Part shown: positions 32,415 to 42,821 of the stretch, piece after piece
How the letters are laid out: each line of letters begins with the position of its first letter
How positions within the stretch are numbered: position 1 is the stretch's first letter
From: CAVOJV01 sp963696325
GTDB taxonomy: Bacteria > Pseudomonadota > Gammaproteobacteria > Competibacterales > Competibacteraceae
Direction of reading: 5' to 3'
Length of the DNA: 64,000 nucleotides
Assembly (NCBI GenBank): GCA_963696325.1
Contig: CAVOJV010000023.1
Coordinates: 1 to 64,000, forward strand
Notes under the pieces: model-generated
What the model saw: the letters and a program-made list of their open reading frames with translations, nothing else
The model's database searches: none
What the model was told of the DNA's origin: nothing
Made by a program: the position numbers and the translations under genes

Positions 32415-34019
32415 TCAATTGATATAATCATAGGCGGGCAACGTTAGGAACTCCACAAACTTGTCATCGGCAATAAGCTTGCCAAGCAGTCTGGCAGCTT
32501 CCTCATACTTGCCCGAACCATAGTGCTTGTCGCCAAGCTGGCGACGTACTTTCAAAGACTCTTCCGACAGCAGTTCGCGGAACAGTTCCTCGGTGACTTT
32601 GCGGCCATCCTCAAGCACACCCTTGGGACTATGTATCCATTGCCAGATCTGGGCGCGCGAAATCTCTGCGGTGGCGGCGTCTTCCATCAGGTTGAAAATG
32701 GGTACGCAGCCAGTGCCCGCCAGCCAGGCGCCAAGGTATTGGATGCCGATGTTGATGTTGGCGCGCAAGCCAGCCTCGGTGATGGGTGTTTCGGGCTGAA
32801 AATTGAGAAGGTCCGTTGCAGTGACTTCGACATCATCCCGCTGCCGGTGAATTTGGTTGGGGGTAGGCATCACCGCATCGAAGGCAGCCTTGGCCACCGG
32901 GACCAGATCGGGATGAGCGACCCACGTACCGTCATGGCCATCGTTGGCTTCCCGCTCTTTGTCAGCGCGCACCCTGGCAAGCGCCGCTTCATTGGCTGGC
33001 AGGTCATTTTTTATGGGGATTTGTGCAGCCATGCCGCCCATGGCGAAGGCGTTGCGCCGATGGCAGGTCTTGATGAGCAACAGCGAATAAGCGCGCATGA
33101 AGGGACTGGTCATAGTGACATGCGCGCGGTCGGCGAGGATGAAGCCGGGCCTGTTGCGGAATTTCTTTATGCAACTGAAGATATAATCCCAGCGGCCGCA
33201 GTTCAGGCCCACACTGTGTTCGCGCAGTTCATGGAGAATTTCGTCCATTTCGAAGGCCGCCAGGATGGTCTCGATGAGTACCGTGGCCTTGATGGTTCCC
33301 GTGGGTATACTTAACTCCTTCTGCGCGAACACGAACACGTCATTCCACAGGCGCGCTTCCAGATGGCTCTCCAGCTTCGGCAGGTAGAAATAGATCCCGG
33401 ATCCCCGACTTAAACAAGTCTTAGCATTGTGGAAGCAATACAGTCCGAAATCGAATAGTGATCCGGAGAGCGGCTTGCCATCCACCAAAACGTGCTTCTC
33501 AACAAGATGCCAGCCGCGCGGACGCACCATGAGTGTAGCAATGTTATCGTTAAGCCGGTACTGTTTACCTTCCGGGCTGGTGAAATCGATGGTGCGATTG
33601 ACGGCGTCGCGTACGTTGATTTGCCCCTGGATGACGTTGTCCCAGGTGGGCGTGCTGGAATCTTCGAAGTCCGCCATAAACACGTTGGCGCCTGAATTGA
33701 GCGCATTGATCACCATCTTGCGGTCAGTAGGACCGGTGATTTCCACGCGCCGGTCCCGCAGATCTTGAGGCACCGGCGCGACAGTCCAGGCGGCGGCGCG
33801 GATCTCAGCCGTCCCGGGGAGGAAATCAGGTAGCTTGCCGGCGTCGAGATCGGCTTGTCTGATGGTGCGACGCTGTAGCAGTTCCTGGCGCCTGCCTTCA
33901 AACTGGCGCGCCAGTGTAGCGATAAAGGTGAGCGCCGCGGGGGTTAGAATCTCAGCAAAATCGGGGGTGATTCCGCCCAAGACCCGCACGCCTTCCGGAT
34001 ACGCATTTTCGTGTTGCAT
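32415..34019 (-). CDS. aceB: Malate synthase A
   Basis: A 534-residue enzyme of the glyoxylate shunt that condenses glyoxylate and acetyl-CoA to malate. Diagnostic stretches are ITGPTDRKMVINALNSGA, FMADFEDSSTPTWDN (metal and substrate site), GTIKATVLIETILAAFEMDE and GTWVAHPDLVPVA. Length is that of the A form. It has a very strong ribosome binding site (GAGGAGGAGAA) before the ATG at 34019. Isocitrate lyase is not in the window. Confidence 0.95.
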   Translation of the reverse strand: MQHENAYPEGVRVLGGITPDFAEILTPAALTFIATLARQFEGRRQELLQRRTIRQADLDAGKLPDFLPGTAEIRAAAWTVAPVPQDLRDRRVEITGPTDRKMVINALNSGANVFMADFEDSSTPTWDNVIQGQINVRDAVNRTIDFTSPEGKQYRLNDNIATLMVRPRGWHLVEKHVLVDGKPLSGSLFDFGLYCFHNAKTCLSRGSGIYFYLPKLESHLEARLWNDVFVFAQKELSIPTGTIKATVLIETILAAFEMDEILHELREHSVGLNCGRWDYIFSCIKKFRNRPGFILADRAHVTMTSPFMRAYSLLLIKTCHRRNAFAMGGMAAQIPIKNDLPANEAALARVRADKEREANDGHDGTWVAHPDLVPVAKAAFDAVMPTPNQIHRQRDDVEVTATDLLNFQPETPITEAGLRANINIGIQYLGAWLAGTGCVPIFNLMEDAATAEISRAQIWQWIHSPKGVLEDGRKVTEELFRELLSEESLKVRRQLGDKHYGSGKYEEAARLLGKLIADDKFVEFLTLPAYDYIN

Positions 34020-34024
34020 GGTCG

Positions 34025-34034
34025 TTCTCCTCCT
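34025..34034 (-). promoter_or_regulatory. Extended Shine-Dalgarno of aceB
   Basis: On the minus strand the leader reads AGGAGGAGAA, 5 bases before the ATG. It is the strongest ribosome binding site noticed in the window and is perfectly complementary over 10 bases to the loop of the candidate RNA at 53785-53794. Confidence 0.7.
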
Positions 34035-34084
34035 CAGGCATTGGTGAAGTCATTTTAGTGTGACGACGAATGTTATGCTGCAAC

Positions 34085-34101
34085 ATCCGCAGAATGCGGA
34101 T
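34085..34101. promoter_or_regulatory. Palindrome between aceB and recC
   Basis: ATCCGCA-GAA-TGCGGAT is a perfect 7-bp inverted repeat with a 3-base centre in the 114-base divergent gap, 33 bases before the recC ATG and 66 before that of aceB. Size and symmetry suit a dimeric regulator. A TAATAC -10-like hexamer overlaps its right end. Confidence 0.45.
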
Positions 34102-34133
34102 AATACTACTGAAGGCAATCAGGAACCCCTGCA

Positions 34134-37100
34134 ATGCTAAGCGTTTACCACAGCAACCGTATGGAAAACCTGGCCGGCGTCCTGGCCGAGGCCCTGCGGG
34201 AACCTGCCGCTTCCTGGCTGGAGCCCGAAATCATTGTCGTCCAAAGCCATGGCATGCAGCGTTGGGTTTCCATGGCGCTCGCCAAGAGGCTGGGGATCAG
34301 CGCCAACGTCTGGTTTCCCTATCCAGCGGCATTCGTATGGGAGGCCTACCGGGCTGTGTTGCCGAATGTGCCAGAGACCTCGCCCTTCGACAAAGACATT
34401 CTGGTCTGGCGGATACTGGAGCTGTTTACCGATCTGGAAGACAGCGCATGCATGTCACCTCTCAGGGGCTATCTGCAGAAAGCCGATTCGTTCGAGCAGT
34501 TTGAGCTGGCATGGCGGATAGCCGATGTATTCGATCAGTACCTGGTCTACCGGCCCGCTTGGATCAACCGCTGGGAGGCCGGGGAAGCAAACCACTGGCA
34601 GGCAGCCCTATGGCGGCGCCTGGTCAATTCTGACCTCCCGCATCGGGCGCGCTTGCACCGCGCTTTTGCCGAGACGATAACCAAGCTGAAACACGGTCCA
34701 GCGGGAATTCCGGCGCGCGTGTCCGTGTTCGGCATCAATAGTCTGCCCACGCCCTATCTGGAGACGCTGCACGCCCTTTCCCGGTTTTGTGCGGTTGATC
34801 TCTATCTGCTTAACCCCTGCCGACAGTACTGGGGCATGATTGTCACGGAACGGGAAATTGCCAACCAATGCGGCAGCGCGGATGAGGTCGCTGCTCTCTA
34901 CCTGGAAACCGGCAACCGGTTGCTGGCCTCGCTGGGGCGGCAGGGACGGGATTTCCATCACCTGCTCGCCGAGATCGACGCCGGCGTCCATGATCTTTTC
35001 GAAGAGATAGCCGAGGATACGCTGCTGCATTGCCTGCAGATGGATATCCTGGAACTCAGGAATCGGGGCGGTAACCATACGCACTGCACCCACGATGCCT
35101 ATACTACCGATGGGCCGGCAACGCCTTTGCAAACCACTGACCATTCCCTGCAAGTCCATGTTTGCCATAGCCCACTCCGCGAAGTCGAAGTGCTCTACGA
35201 TCAGTTATTGGACCTGTTCGATCGGCATCCTAGTCTGAAAGCCTCTGGCGTGGTGGTGATGACGCCTGCCATCGAAACCTATGCGCCCGCCATCCACGCC
35301 GTATTCGCCGCTGCCACCCCGCGTATTCCCTACAGCATTGCAGACCGCAATCCGCGGGCGGAGAATCCGGTGGTGGACGCTCTTCTGCGGTTGCTGGAGC
35401 TGCCCGGCAGTCGATTCGACGTCAATCAGGTGCTGGCATTACTGGAAATTCCAGCGGTCAGGCGGCGCTTCGAACTCACCGAGGCAGATCTGTCGCTCAT
35501 CAGCGCCTGGCTGCGGGATACCGCCGTGCGCTGGGGTATCGACGCCCACAGCCGCGCCGCTCTGGGGCTGCCCATGACCGCTGAGCATACCTGGAAGGCA
35601 GGCATGGAGCGGCTACTGCTAGGGTTTGCGCTCCCGGCTGGAGAGCGCCGCCTATACCGGGACGTGCTGCCTTATGACGCCATGGAAGGGGAGAACGCTC
35701 GGCTTATGGGGCGGCTACAGCGATTTACCCGGCGGCTGTTCGCGCTCAACACGCGCCTGGGTGGGGAGAAAACCAGCGCTGACTGGCGAGAGGAGCTTAC
35801 TCGCCTGCTGGCGGATTTCGTTGCCGCCGACGACGCCTTCGAGCCAGAGCGGGACGCCGTGCGCGGGGCGCTGGCCGAACTGGCGGAGAACGTCGCGGTG
35901 GCCGGTTTTACGGACGCCGTGCCGCTGGAGGTAATCCGCGGCTGGCTGAAGCGCAAGCTGAATGCCAGTAGCGGGGCAGATGGTTTCCTGAGCGGCGGTG
36001 TGACTTTCTGCGCCATGCTGCCCATGCGCAGCATTCCGTTTCAGGTGGTTTGCTTGATCGGCCTGAATGACGGGGTCTATCCCCGCCCTCAGCAGCCGGC
36101 GGATTTTGACCTCATGGCCAAGCACCCACAGCGCGGTGACCGTTCTCGCCGTTTGGATGATCGCTATCTGTTTCTGGAAGCCATCCTGTCGGCTCGCCAG
36201 GCGCTGTATTTAAGCTATGTGGGCCGTGACATCCGCGATAACGGCGAGATCCCGCCGTCGGTGCTGGTCAGCGAACTGCTGGACTATGTCCGCCAAGGTT
36301 TTTTTCCACAGGATGATGGCAATGGCGATGTGTTGCAACTGATCGTCACTGAGCATCCTCTGCAGGCGTTCAGTCCGCGCTACTTCACCGGCGACCGCCG
36401 GCTGTTCAGCTATTCCCCAACCCTTTGCGAGGCCGCTCAACAAGCTGGCCGGGGTTGGGAAGCAGCCAAACCCCTGGTGAGCGAAACACTGCCGGAGCCA
36501 GATGCCGCTTATCGCCACTTGGATTTTCAGCAACTCATCTGGTTCTTTCACAATCCAGCCCGCTATCTGCTGCGGGAGCGCTTGAGGGTACATCTCTACG
36601 AGCACAAGGGACCCTTGGAGACCCACGAACCGTTCTTGCTGGAGCCCTTTGCCGACCTGGCGATTCGCCAACAGCTGCTGGCTGGGCAGTTGGAGGGTCG
36701 AACACCCTTGGAAATCCTGCCGCTTGTGCGTGCCCGTGGCCTGTTGCCCCATGGCCAGATCGGACAGGCTTTGTATGGGCGGGAAGTCGGCAGGCTTAAA
36801 GCCCTGTTGAATGACCTAAAACACATGCCGGAGGTGTCTGGACAGAAGGTCGAAGTCAACCTGTCGCTGGGCCACTTCCAGCTTACCGGTTGGCTGGACA
36901 ACGTCACTGCTCAGGGCTTGCGGGATTACACGGTTGATTCGCTGGGTGCGCGCCACTTTCTGGATCTGTGGATTCGGCATTTGCTCCTGAATCTGTTGGC
37001 GCCAACCGATGTGGCCTTGGTCAGCACCTGGCTGGGACTGAGCGATCGGTTGCGCCTGCAACCGGTGGGGAATCCGAATGCCATCCTCCAGGATTTACTC

Positions 37101-37361
37101 GATCTCTACTGGCAGGGATTGCACGCACCCCTGAAGTTTTTTCCCAAGAGCGCCCTGACCTATCTGGAGGCGGAGCGCCAACAGAAGGAAAATTCTTTAA
37201 CGCTGGCTCGTGACAAGTGGATGGGATCGAATGGAGGTTGGGGCGAGGGCATGCAGCCGTATTATCAACTGGCTTTTCGCCATGCCGATCCCATCGATGA
37301 GGAATTTGCGGAACTGGCGAGGCGCGTGTTTGAGCCGCTGCTGGAACATCGTGGAGAATGA
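34134..37361 (+). CDS. recC: Exodeoxyribonuclease V subunit gamma RecC
   Basis: A 1075-residue subunit of the RecBCD helicase-nuclease that scans DNA for Chi. The start LSVYHSNRMENLAGVLAEAL and the stretch VQSHGMQRWVSMALAKRLG are characteristic. The C-terminal nuclease-like fold has lost catalytic residues in this family, as expected. The gene is intact and overlaps recB by 4 bases. The order recC-recB-recD without ptrA between differs from E. coli but is common elsewhere. Confidence 0.95.
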   Translation: MLSVYHSNRMENLAGVLAEALREPAASWLEPEIIVVQSHGMQRWVSMALAKRLGISANVWFPYPAAFVWEAYRAVLPNVPETSPFDKDILVWRILELFTDLEDSACMSPLRGYLQKADSFEQFELAWRIADVFDQYLVYRPAWINRWEAGEANHWQAALWRRLVNSDLPHRARLHRAFAETITKLKHGPAGIPARVSVFGINSLPTPYLETLHALSRFCAVDLYLLNPCRQYWGMIVTEREIANQCGSADEVAALYLETGNRLLASLGRQGRDFHHLLAEIDAGVHDLFEEIAEDTLLHCLQMDILELRNRGGNHTHCTHDAYTTDGPATPLQTTDHSLQVHVCHSPLREVEVLYDQLLDLFDRHPSLKASGVVVMTPAIETYAPAIHAVFAAATPRIPYSIADRNPRAENPVVDALLRLLELPGSRFDVNQVLALLEIPAVRRRFELTEADLSLISAWLRDTAVRWGIDAHSRAALGLPMTAEHTWKAGMERLLLGFALPAGERRLYRDVLPYDAMEGENARLMGRLQRFTRRLFALNTRLGGEKTSADWREELTRLLADFVAADDAFEPERDAVRGALAELAENVAVAGFTDAVPLEVIRGWLKRKLNASSGADGFLSGGVTFCAMLPMRSIPFQVVCLIGLNDGVYPRPQQPADFDLMAKHPQRGDRSRRLDDRYLFLEAILSARQALYLSYVGRDIRDNGEIPPSVLVSELLDYVRQGFFPQDDGNGDVLQLIVTEHPLQAFSPRYFTGDRRLFSYSPTLCEAAQQAGRGWEAAKPLVSETLPEPDAAYRHLDFQQLIWFFHNPARYLLRERLRVHLYEHKGPLETHEPFLLEPFADLAIRQQLLAGQLEGRTPLEILPLVRARGLLPHGQIGQALYGREVGRLKALLNDLKHMPEVSGQKVEVNLSLGHFQLTGWLDNVTAQGLRDYTVDSLGARHFLDLWIRHLLLNLLAPTDVALVSTWLGLSDRLRLQPVGNPNAILQDLLDLYWQGLHAPLKFFPKSALTYLEAERQQKENSLTLARDKWMGSNGGWGEGMQPYYQLAFRHADPIDEEFAELARRVFEPLLEHRGE

Positions 37362-40300
37362 GCATGTCTCAGCCCCTGGACATTTTCGCGGCGTCGCTTG
37401 ATAACATCAACCTGGTCGAGGCCAGCGCGGGTACCGGTAAGACCTATGCCATCGCTGGCCTTTACCTGCGTTTGGTGGTCGAGCGAGGCGTGCGGGTCAG
37501 CGATATCCTCGTGGTGACATATACCAAGGCCGCCACCGCGGAACTCCGGAACCGGGTCCGTGGCCGCCTGGTGGAGGCGCGCCACGCCTTTCAGCACGAG
37601 GCGAGCGTGGAGCCATTCTGTCAGCAATTGCTGGCTCGTTATAGCGCTGATCGCGAGCAGATTGTCCGTCGCCTCAACAACGCCATCCTGGCGTTCGACG
37701 AGGCGGCGATCTTTACCATTCACGGCTTTTGCCAGCGCGTGTTGGCCGACAGCGCATTCGCAAGCGGCATGCCTTTCGAGACTGAGATCCTGGCCGATGA
37801 GTCCGAGGTAGTGCGGGAAATCGTCGAGGATTTCTGGCGCCGGCGCTTGCACGCGGTAAGGCCGCTTCTGGCTAACCAGGTTATCCGTAGCGGGCTGAGT
37901 CCGGGTGAATTGCAAAAGCGCATTCAGCCTTATGTCGGCAAACCCTATCTCAAGATTAGCGGGCGTTCTGATAACGAGGATCTGGCGGTTGTCGAAAAGG
38001 TTTTCGAGGCGGCTTTCAGCGCGGCGCGGGAACTCTGGATCGCGCAGCGGGCTGAGGTGGCCAGCCTGCTGCTGAACTGCAAGGATCTCTATGGCAATGT
38101 GTATAACGCTGGCATGCCGGCTTGGTTCACAGAGATGGATGAGTACCTTGGGCAAGAAGGGTTTCCGGATAATCCTCAGCCTTTCACCAAGTTTGTCAAT
38201 TTCACCGCCGCCGCTATCGCAAAAAAAACCAGGAAAAATAAAACGCCGCCTGGCCATGTCTTTTTCGCCGCCTGCGATACGCTCAAAGCGGCTGCCGACC
38301 GGCTAGATACCTTCTTTAAGCGCCATCTGCAAGTTCTGCATGGCGAGTTGCTGGATTACTGCAACGAACAACTACCCTTGCGCAAACGCCGCCGCCAGAT
38401 TCAGTCTTACGATGATCTGCTGCTCAATTTACGGACGGCTTTGGCTGATGGCGAGCAAGGGGGACAACTTGCCGAGACCATCCGCAAACGCTATACCGCC
38501 GCTCTGATCGATGAGTTCCAGGACACCGATCCCATCCAGTACCAGATCTTTCAGTCCATCTACCGGAATTCCGGGCAGCCGGTATTCCTGGTGGGCGACC
38601 CCAAACAGGCCATCTACAGCTTTCGCGGTGCTGATGTCTTCGCCTACCTGCGGGCGCGGCCAGACGCCGAGACCGCGCATACCCTGCTTACCAACTATCG
38701 CTCTGCCCCCGGTCTCGTCAGAGCGCTCAACGCCGTGTTCGGTTATTGCGACCACCCTTTCTTGTTGGAACAAATCCCCTTCCATCCGGTGCAAGCCAAG
38801 GGTCGAGCACAGCTGCCCGTTCTGGTCGCCGATGACGGATCCTCGACACCCCTGCGGATCTGGTTCGCAGGCCGTCAGGAAGGCAACAAGGCACCGAACA
38901 AAGACGATCTGAGGGGCCGGATCGCGCGTGCCACCGCCGGGCGCATCGCCCTCCTGTTAAACCTGGCCGAGCGCGGGGAGGCCTACATCGAGGCGGCAGG
39001 ACGGCGGCACGCTTTAAACGGCGGGGATATCGCGGTACTGGTGCGCAACCATCGCCAGGCCATGCTTATTCGCGATGCCCTGCTGGATCTTGGCGTGCCC
39101 AGTGTGCAGCATTCCCGCGCCAGCGTATTCGAGACTCCCGAGGCTCAGGAACTGGAACGGTTGCTGTTGGCGATCTGCGCTCCGCAGCGGGAGGATTGGG
39201 TGCGGGCGGCGCTGTTAACGGATCTGCTGGGCCTATCCGCCACCGACCTGGAACGGCTCATGGGTCAGGATCAGGCGTGGGAGAAAACCCTGCTGGAGTT
39301 CAACGACTATCACCAGCTGTGGCGGGAGCAGGGTTTTATCCGCATGTTCAGGTCTTTGCTCACTCGCTGCAAGGTCTACCGGCGGCTGTTGCGGTTCAGC
39401 GACGGCGAGCGGCGGCTGACCAACCTGCTGCATTTGGCGGAGCTTCTGCAGGATGTCAGCAGGGACCAGCGCCTGGGCATGGAGGGCGTAGTACAATGGT
39501 TGACGGCGCAGCGCAACGATTCTGCTGCGGAAGTGGATGGCGAGAGCCGGCAATTGCGCCTGGAAAGCGACGCCGAGCGAGTCAAGATCGTCACCATCCA
39601 TAAGAGCAAGGGACTGGAGTATCCAATCGTGTTTTGCCCGTTTCTCTGGGACGGCGACCTCAAGTCCGAGAATGGCAAGCAGAAAATATTCAGCTTCCAC
39701 GATCCGAACGACGAAGATCAGGCGGTGTTGGACCTGGGCTCCGAACAGCAGCAAGCCTATCGGCCCCATGCGGTGCGAGAAGAGCTGGCGGAGAATCTGC
39801 GGCTGGCTTATGTCGCCATGACCCGCGCCAAGCATCGCGTTTACAGTGTCTGGGGCGCCTGCAAAGACTTCGAAAAGTCGGCCCTGGCCTGGCTGCTGTA
39901 TCAGCCGCCGCTGCCAAGTGTGGGCGCCGATCCCATCCAGGCCCGGCGGGATTATGTCAAGATCATGAATGATGACGCTTTGTTAGCCGGGCTTGAGCGC
40001 TTGGCGCGAGCTTCGGAAAACACAGTACATGTCAGTCTCTTGCCGGTCGCTGAGATCGAGGGTTATCAGCCTGGCCTGCGAGGCATGGCCGAATTCAGCG
40101 CTCGTCATTTCGGTGGGCGACTCAGCATGGGCTGGCGCTTCACCAGTTTCACCGCTTTGCAGGAACGGGGTGGCATGGAACTCCCCGATTACGACGCCGA
40201 TACGGCGATGTCGGCGGCCATTGTCGATGCGCCACGGTCCATGGTTACCTTTCCCCGCGGTGCCCGGGCCGGGCGCTGCCTGCATGCACTCTTGGAGCGT

Positions 40301-40972
40301 ATCGACTTTACCGGGAACGGCGAACCGCTGGTGCAGACCACGCGGGAGACCTTGCGTCGGTATGGGTTCGAGGAAGCCTGGACGGAAGTCGTTACGCACA
40401 TGCTGGAGGGGGTGCTGCAAGCGCCTCTAACCGGGGATTTGACAGCGACCCTGAGCCACGTAGGCCGCGCACAGCGGCTGACTGAACTGGAGTTCATGTA
40501 CCGTTTCGAGCGGCTGGACGCGCAGGTGCTAGAGGGCTTGCTGCGTGAGCATGGCGCAGACTGGGAGGGGTTGCTGCTGGCGCCGCTGGAGTTCAGTCTG
40601 CTCGAAGGCTTCATGCGGGGCGTTATCGACCTGATCTGCGAAGTCCAGGGTCGGGTGTACCTGATTGATTACAAATCCAACTGGCTGGGACCGAGCCGCG
40701 AAGACTACGGTCCGGCGCGACTGGCGCTGGCCATGGCGGCAGGGAGTTATCATCTTCAGTATCTGATCTACACGGTGGCGCTGCACCGGTATTTGCGGTG
40801 GCGTCGGCTGGACTACGACTACGAGCGGCACTTTGGTGGCGTGCGCTATCTGTTTCTGCGCGGTATCCAGCCATGCCATCCAGGTAACGGTATCTATGCC
40901 GCCCGTCCGCCTTATGCCCTGATTGACGCGCTGGACCGGTACTTGAATGAAAGGGACGTAGCCCGTGCGTGA
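37358..40972 (+). CDS. recB: Exodeoxyribonuclease V subunit beta RecB
   Basis: A 1204-residue UvrD-type helicase with a C-terminal nuclease. Walker A is VEASAGTGKTYAIAGLYLRL, helicase motif II is ALIDEFQDTDPIQYQIF, and motif VI includes LRLAYVAMTRAKHRVY. The nuclease site is RGVIDLICEVQGRVYLIDYK, containing the expected Asp-Asp-Lys. All catalytic residues are present, so the complex should be active. The ATG at 37358 overlaps the recC stop, with a second ATG at 37364. Confidence 0.96.
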   Translation: MSMSQPLDIFAASLDNINLVEASAGTGKTYAIAGLYLRLVVERGVRVSDILVVTYTKAATAELRNRVRGRLVEARHAFQHEASVEPFCQQLLARYSADREQIVRRLNNAILAFDEAAIFTIHGFCQRVLADSAFASGMPFETEILADESEVVREIVEDFWRRRLHAVRPLLANQVIRSGLSPGELQKRIQPYVGKPYLKISGRSDNEDLAVVEKVFEAAFSAARELWIAQRAEVASLLLNCKDLYGNVYNAGMPAWFTEMDEYLGQEGFPDNPQPFTKFVNFTAAAIAKKTRKNKTPPGHVFFAACDTLKAAADRLDTFFKRHLQVLHGELLDYCNEQLPLRKRRRQIQSYDDLLLNLRTALADGEQGGQLAETIRKRYTAALIDEFQDTDPIQYQIFQSIYRNSGQPVFLVGDPKQAIYSFRGADVFAYLRARPDAETAHTLLTNYRSAPGLVRALNAVFGYCDHPFLLEQIPFHPVQAKGRAQLPVLVADDGSSTPLRIWFAGRQEGNKAPNKDDLRGRIARATAGRIALLLNLAERGEAYIEAAGRRHALNGGDIAVLVRNHRQAMLIRDALLDLGVPSVQHSRASVFETPEAQELERLLLAICAPQREDWVRAALLTDLLGLSATDLERLMGQDQAWEKTLLEFNDYHQLWREQGFIRMFRSLLTRCKVYRRLLRFSDGERRLTNLLHLAELLQDVSRDQRLGMEGVVQWLTAQRNDSAAEVDGESRQLRLESDAERVKIVTIHKSKGLEYPIVFCPFLWDGDLKSENGKQKIFSFHDPNDEDQAVLDLGSEQQQAYRPHAVREELAENLRLAYVAMTRAKHRVYSVWGACKDFEKSALAWLLYQPPLPSVGADPIQARRDYVKIMNDDALLAGLERLARASENTVHVSLLPVAEIEGYQPGLRGMAEFSARHFGGRLSMGWRFTSFTALQERGGMELPDYDADTAMSAAIVDAPRSMVTFPRGARAGRCLHALLERIDFTGNGEPLVQTTRETLRRYGFEEAWTEVVTHMLEGVLQAPLTGDLTATLSHVGRAQRLTELEFMYRFERLDAQVLEGLLREHGADWEGLLLAPLEFSLLEGFMRGVIDLICEVQGRVYLIDYKSNWLGPSREDYGPARLALAMAAGSYHLQYLIYTVALHRYLRWRRLDYDYERHFGGVRYLFLRGIQPCHPGNGIYAARPPYALIDALDRYLNERDVARA

Positions 40973-42821
40973 CATTCTGGAACTGCTTCATGAAAGGCGA
41001 GTGATTGAGGCGCTGGATCTGGAATTCGCCTTGCTGATGGCGGAGCTGGCGCAGGATCGCAGCCGGGAACTGCTGCTGGGATGCGCCCTGGTCAGCCGTG
41101 CCGTGCATAGCGGCGATGTATGCCTGGAGCTGGTCCGGCATGCTGGCCAATTGCTGCTCAAGGCTGGCGAGGAGCACGCTGCAGTATTCCTGCCGCCGCT
41201 GGAGCGTTGGCGGCAGGCGCTGCGCCGCAGCCCGGTGGTAGGCTGGCCAAACGACTTCAAGCCGCTGATTTTGGATGCGGCGGATAGACTCTATCTCTAC
41301 CGGTATTGGGATTATGAAACCCAGCTTGCCGCCGACCTCAAAGCGCGGGTTGAGCGGTTATGGCCGGTGGATGAGCAGCGCTTGGCGCAAGGTCTGCTGC
41401 GCTTGTTTCCCGCCCAAGCCCTGCCAGACTGGCAGAAGATAGCGGCGGCCCTGACTGTGTTGCGTGGCTTTAGCGTGATCTCCGGCGGCCCCGGCACTGG
41501 CAAGACCACCACTCTGGCCCGCATCCTGGCGCTGCTCATAGAACAAGCGGCAACGCCGCCGCGCATCCGGCTGGCGGCGCCTACCGGCAAGGCCGCCACC
41601 CGGATGCAGGAGGCCATCCGCGCCAGCAAGGCGAGACTTTCCGATACCTTGGGCGCCGCCGTGCTGGAAGCCATTCCCGAGGAGGCGTCTACGTTGCACC
41701 GGCTGCTCGGTCCCAAGTCTGACGGCGTGTATTTTCACTATAACCGGGACAATCCCTTGAGCCTGGACGTGCTGGTGATCGACGAAGCCTCCATGGTGGA
41801 TCTGGCCTTGCTGACCAAGACCGTTTGGGCCTTGCCAGCGCAGGCGCGGCTGATCCTGCTGGGGGACAAGGATCAACTCAGTTCGGTGGAGGCCGGGGCG
41901 GTGCTGGGCGAATTGTGCGGGCAAGCAGGCCACTACTCGCCCGAGTTTGCCGCTACGTTGCATAGGCTGACCGGTGAGGATATCCCCGTGGACAAGAGTG
42001 CTACTCATCCTCTGCAAAATGCTGTGGCCCTGCTGAGTCACAGTTACCGTTTTGGGGCGGAGAGTGGCATTGGCCAGTTGGCCGGCGCCATCAACCGGGC
42101 GGATACGGCAGAGCTAAGCAGCCTCGGGGCAGCATCCCTGCCAGGTGTGCATTGGCATGCGCCGCCGCGGGGACGGGCAAGGGATGAGCTTATGGAACGC
42201 ATGCTGGCCGGTTACGAGGGCTATCTGGAATGCGTGCGCCGCCAAGCGGCTGCCGAAGCGATAATCGCCGCATTTGGCGACTTTCGGGTGCTTTGTCCTT
42301 TGCGCGGTGGAGAATTCGGCGTGGAGGGCTTGAATGCGTGGTTTGAGAACGTGCTCAAAACTCGCCTGCGCCGCCCTGACCGCGAGTGGTATCCGGGCCG
42401 CCCGATCATGATCGGGCGCAACGATTATCAACTGGATCTTTTCAATGGCGACATCGGGATCGTCCTTCCAGACCCCCAGGAGCCTTACCAACTGCGGGCG
42501 TACTTCGAGAGATCTACCGGCGGGCTGCGCAGCGTGGCCTTGAGTCGTCTGCCAGCTTATGAGCCGGTATTCGCCATGACGATTCACAAGAGTCAGGGAT
42601 CGGAATTTGAGCGGGTCCTGCTGGTGGTGCCGGCAGACGATTCGCCGGTGCTAACGCGGGAGCTGGTCTATACGGGCGTCAGCCGGGCAAAAACCCAGCT
42701 TGATATCTGGGGCAGCCTGGATAGCTTACAGCGAGCCGTGCAGAAATCGGTACGGCGGGCGTCGGGTCTGGGCGACGCGTTGTGGGAGACAGCAGCCTAT
42801 AAACCATCTCCTGGGCTATGA
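40965..42821 (+). CDS. recD: Exodeoxyribonuclease V subunit alpha RecD
   Basis: A 618-residue SF1B helicase. Walker A is VISGGPGTGKTTTLARILAL, Walker B is LVIDEASMVDLALL, and the C-terminal motifs include FAMTIHKSQGSEF and ELVYTGVSRAK. The start is a GTG at 40965 overlapping the recB stop by 8 bases. It drives the second motor of RecBCD on the 5' strand. Intact and normal in length. Confidence 0.95.
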   Translation: MRDILELLHERRVIEALDLEFALLMAELAQDRSRELLLGCALVSRAVHSGDVCLELVRHAGQLLLKAGEEHAAVFLPPLERWRQALRRSPVVGWPNDFKPLILDAADRLYLYRYWDYETQLAADLKARVERLWPVDEQRLAQGLLRLFPAQALPDWQKIAAALTVLRGFSVISGGPGTGKTTTLARILALLIEQAATPPRIRLAAPTGKAATRMQEAIRASKARLSDTLGAAVLEAIPEEASTLHRLLGPKSDGVYFHYNRDNPLSLDVLVIDEASMVDLALLTKTVWALPAQARLILLGDKDQLSSVEAGAVLGELCGQAGHYSPEFAATLHRLTGEDIPVDKSATHPLQNAVALLSHSYRFGAESGIGQLAGAINRADTAELSSLGAASLPGVHWHAPPRGRARDELMERMLAGYEGYLECVRRQAAAEAIIAAFGDFRVLCPLRGGEFGVEGLNAWFENVLKTRLRRPDREWYPGRPIMIGRNDYQLDLFNGDIGIVLPDPQEPYQLRAYFERSTGGLRSVALSRLPAYEPVFAMTIHKSQGSEFERVLLVVPADDSPVLTRELVYTGVSRAKTQLDIWGSLDSLQRAVQKSVRRASGLGDALWETAAYKPSPGL

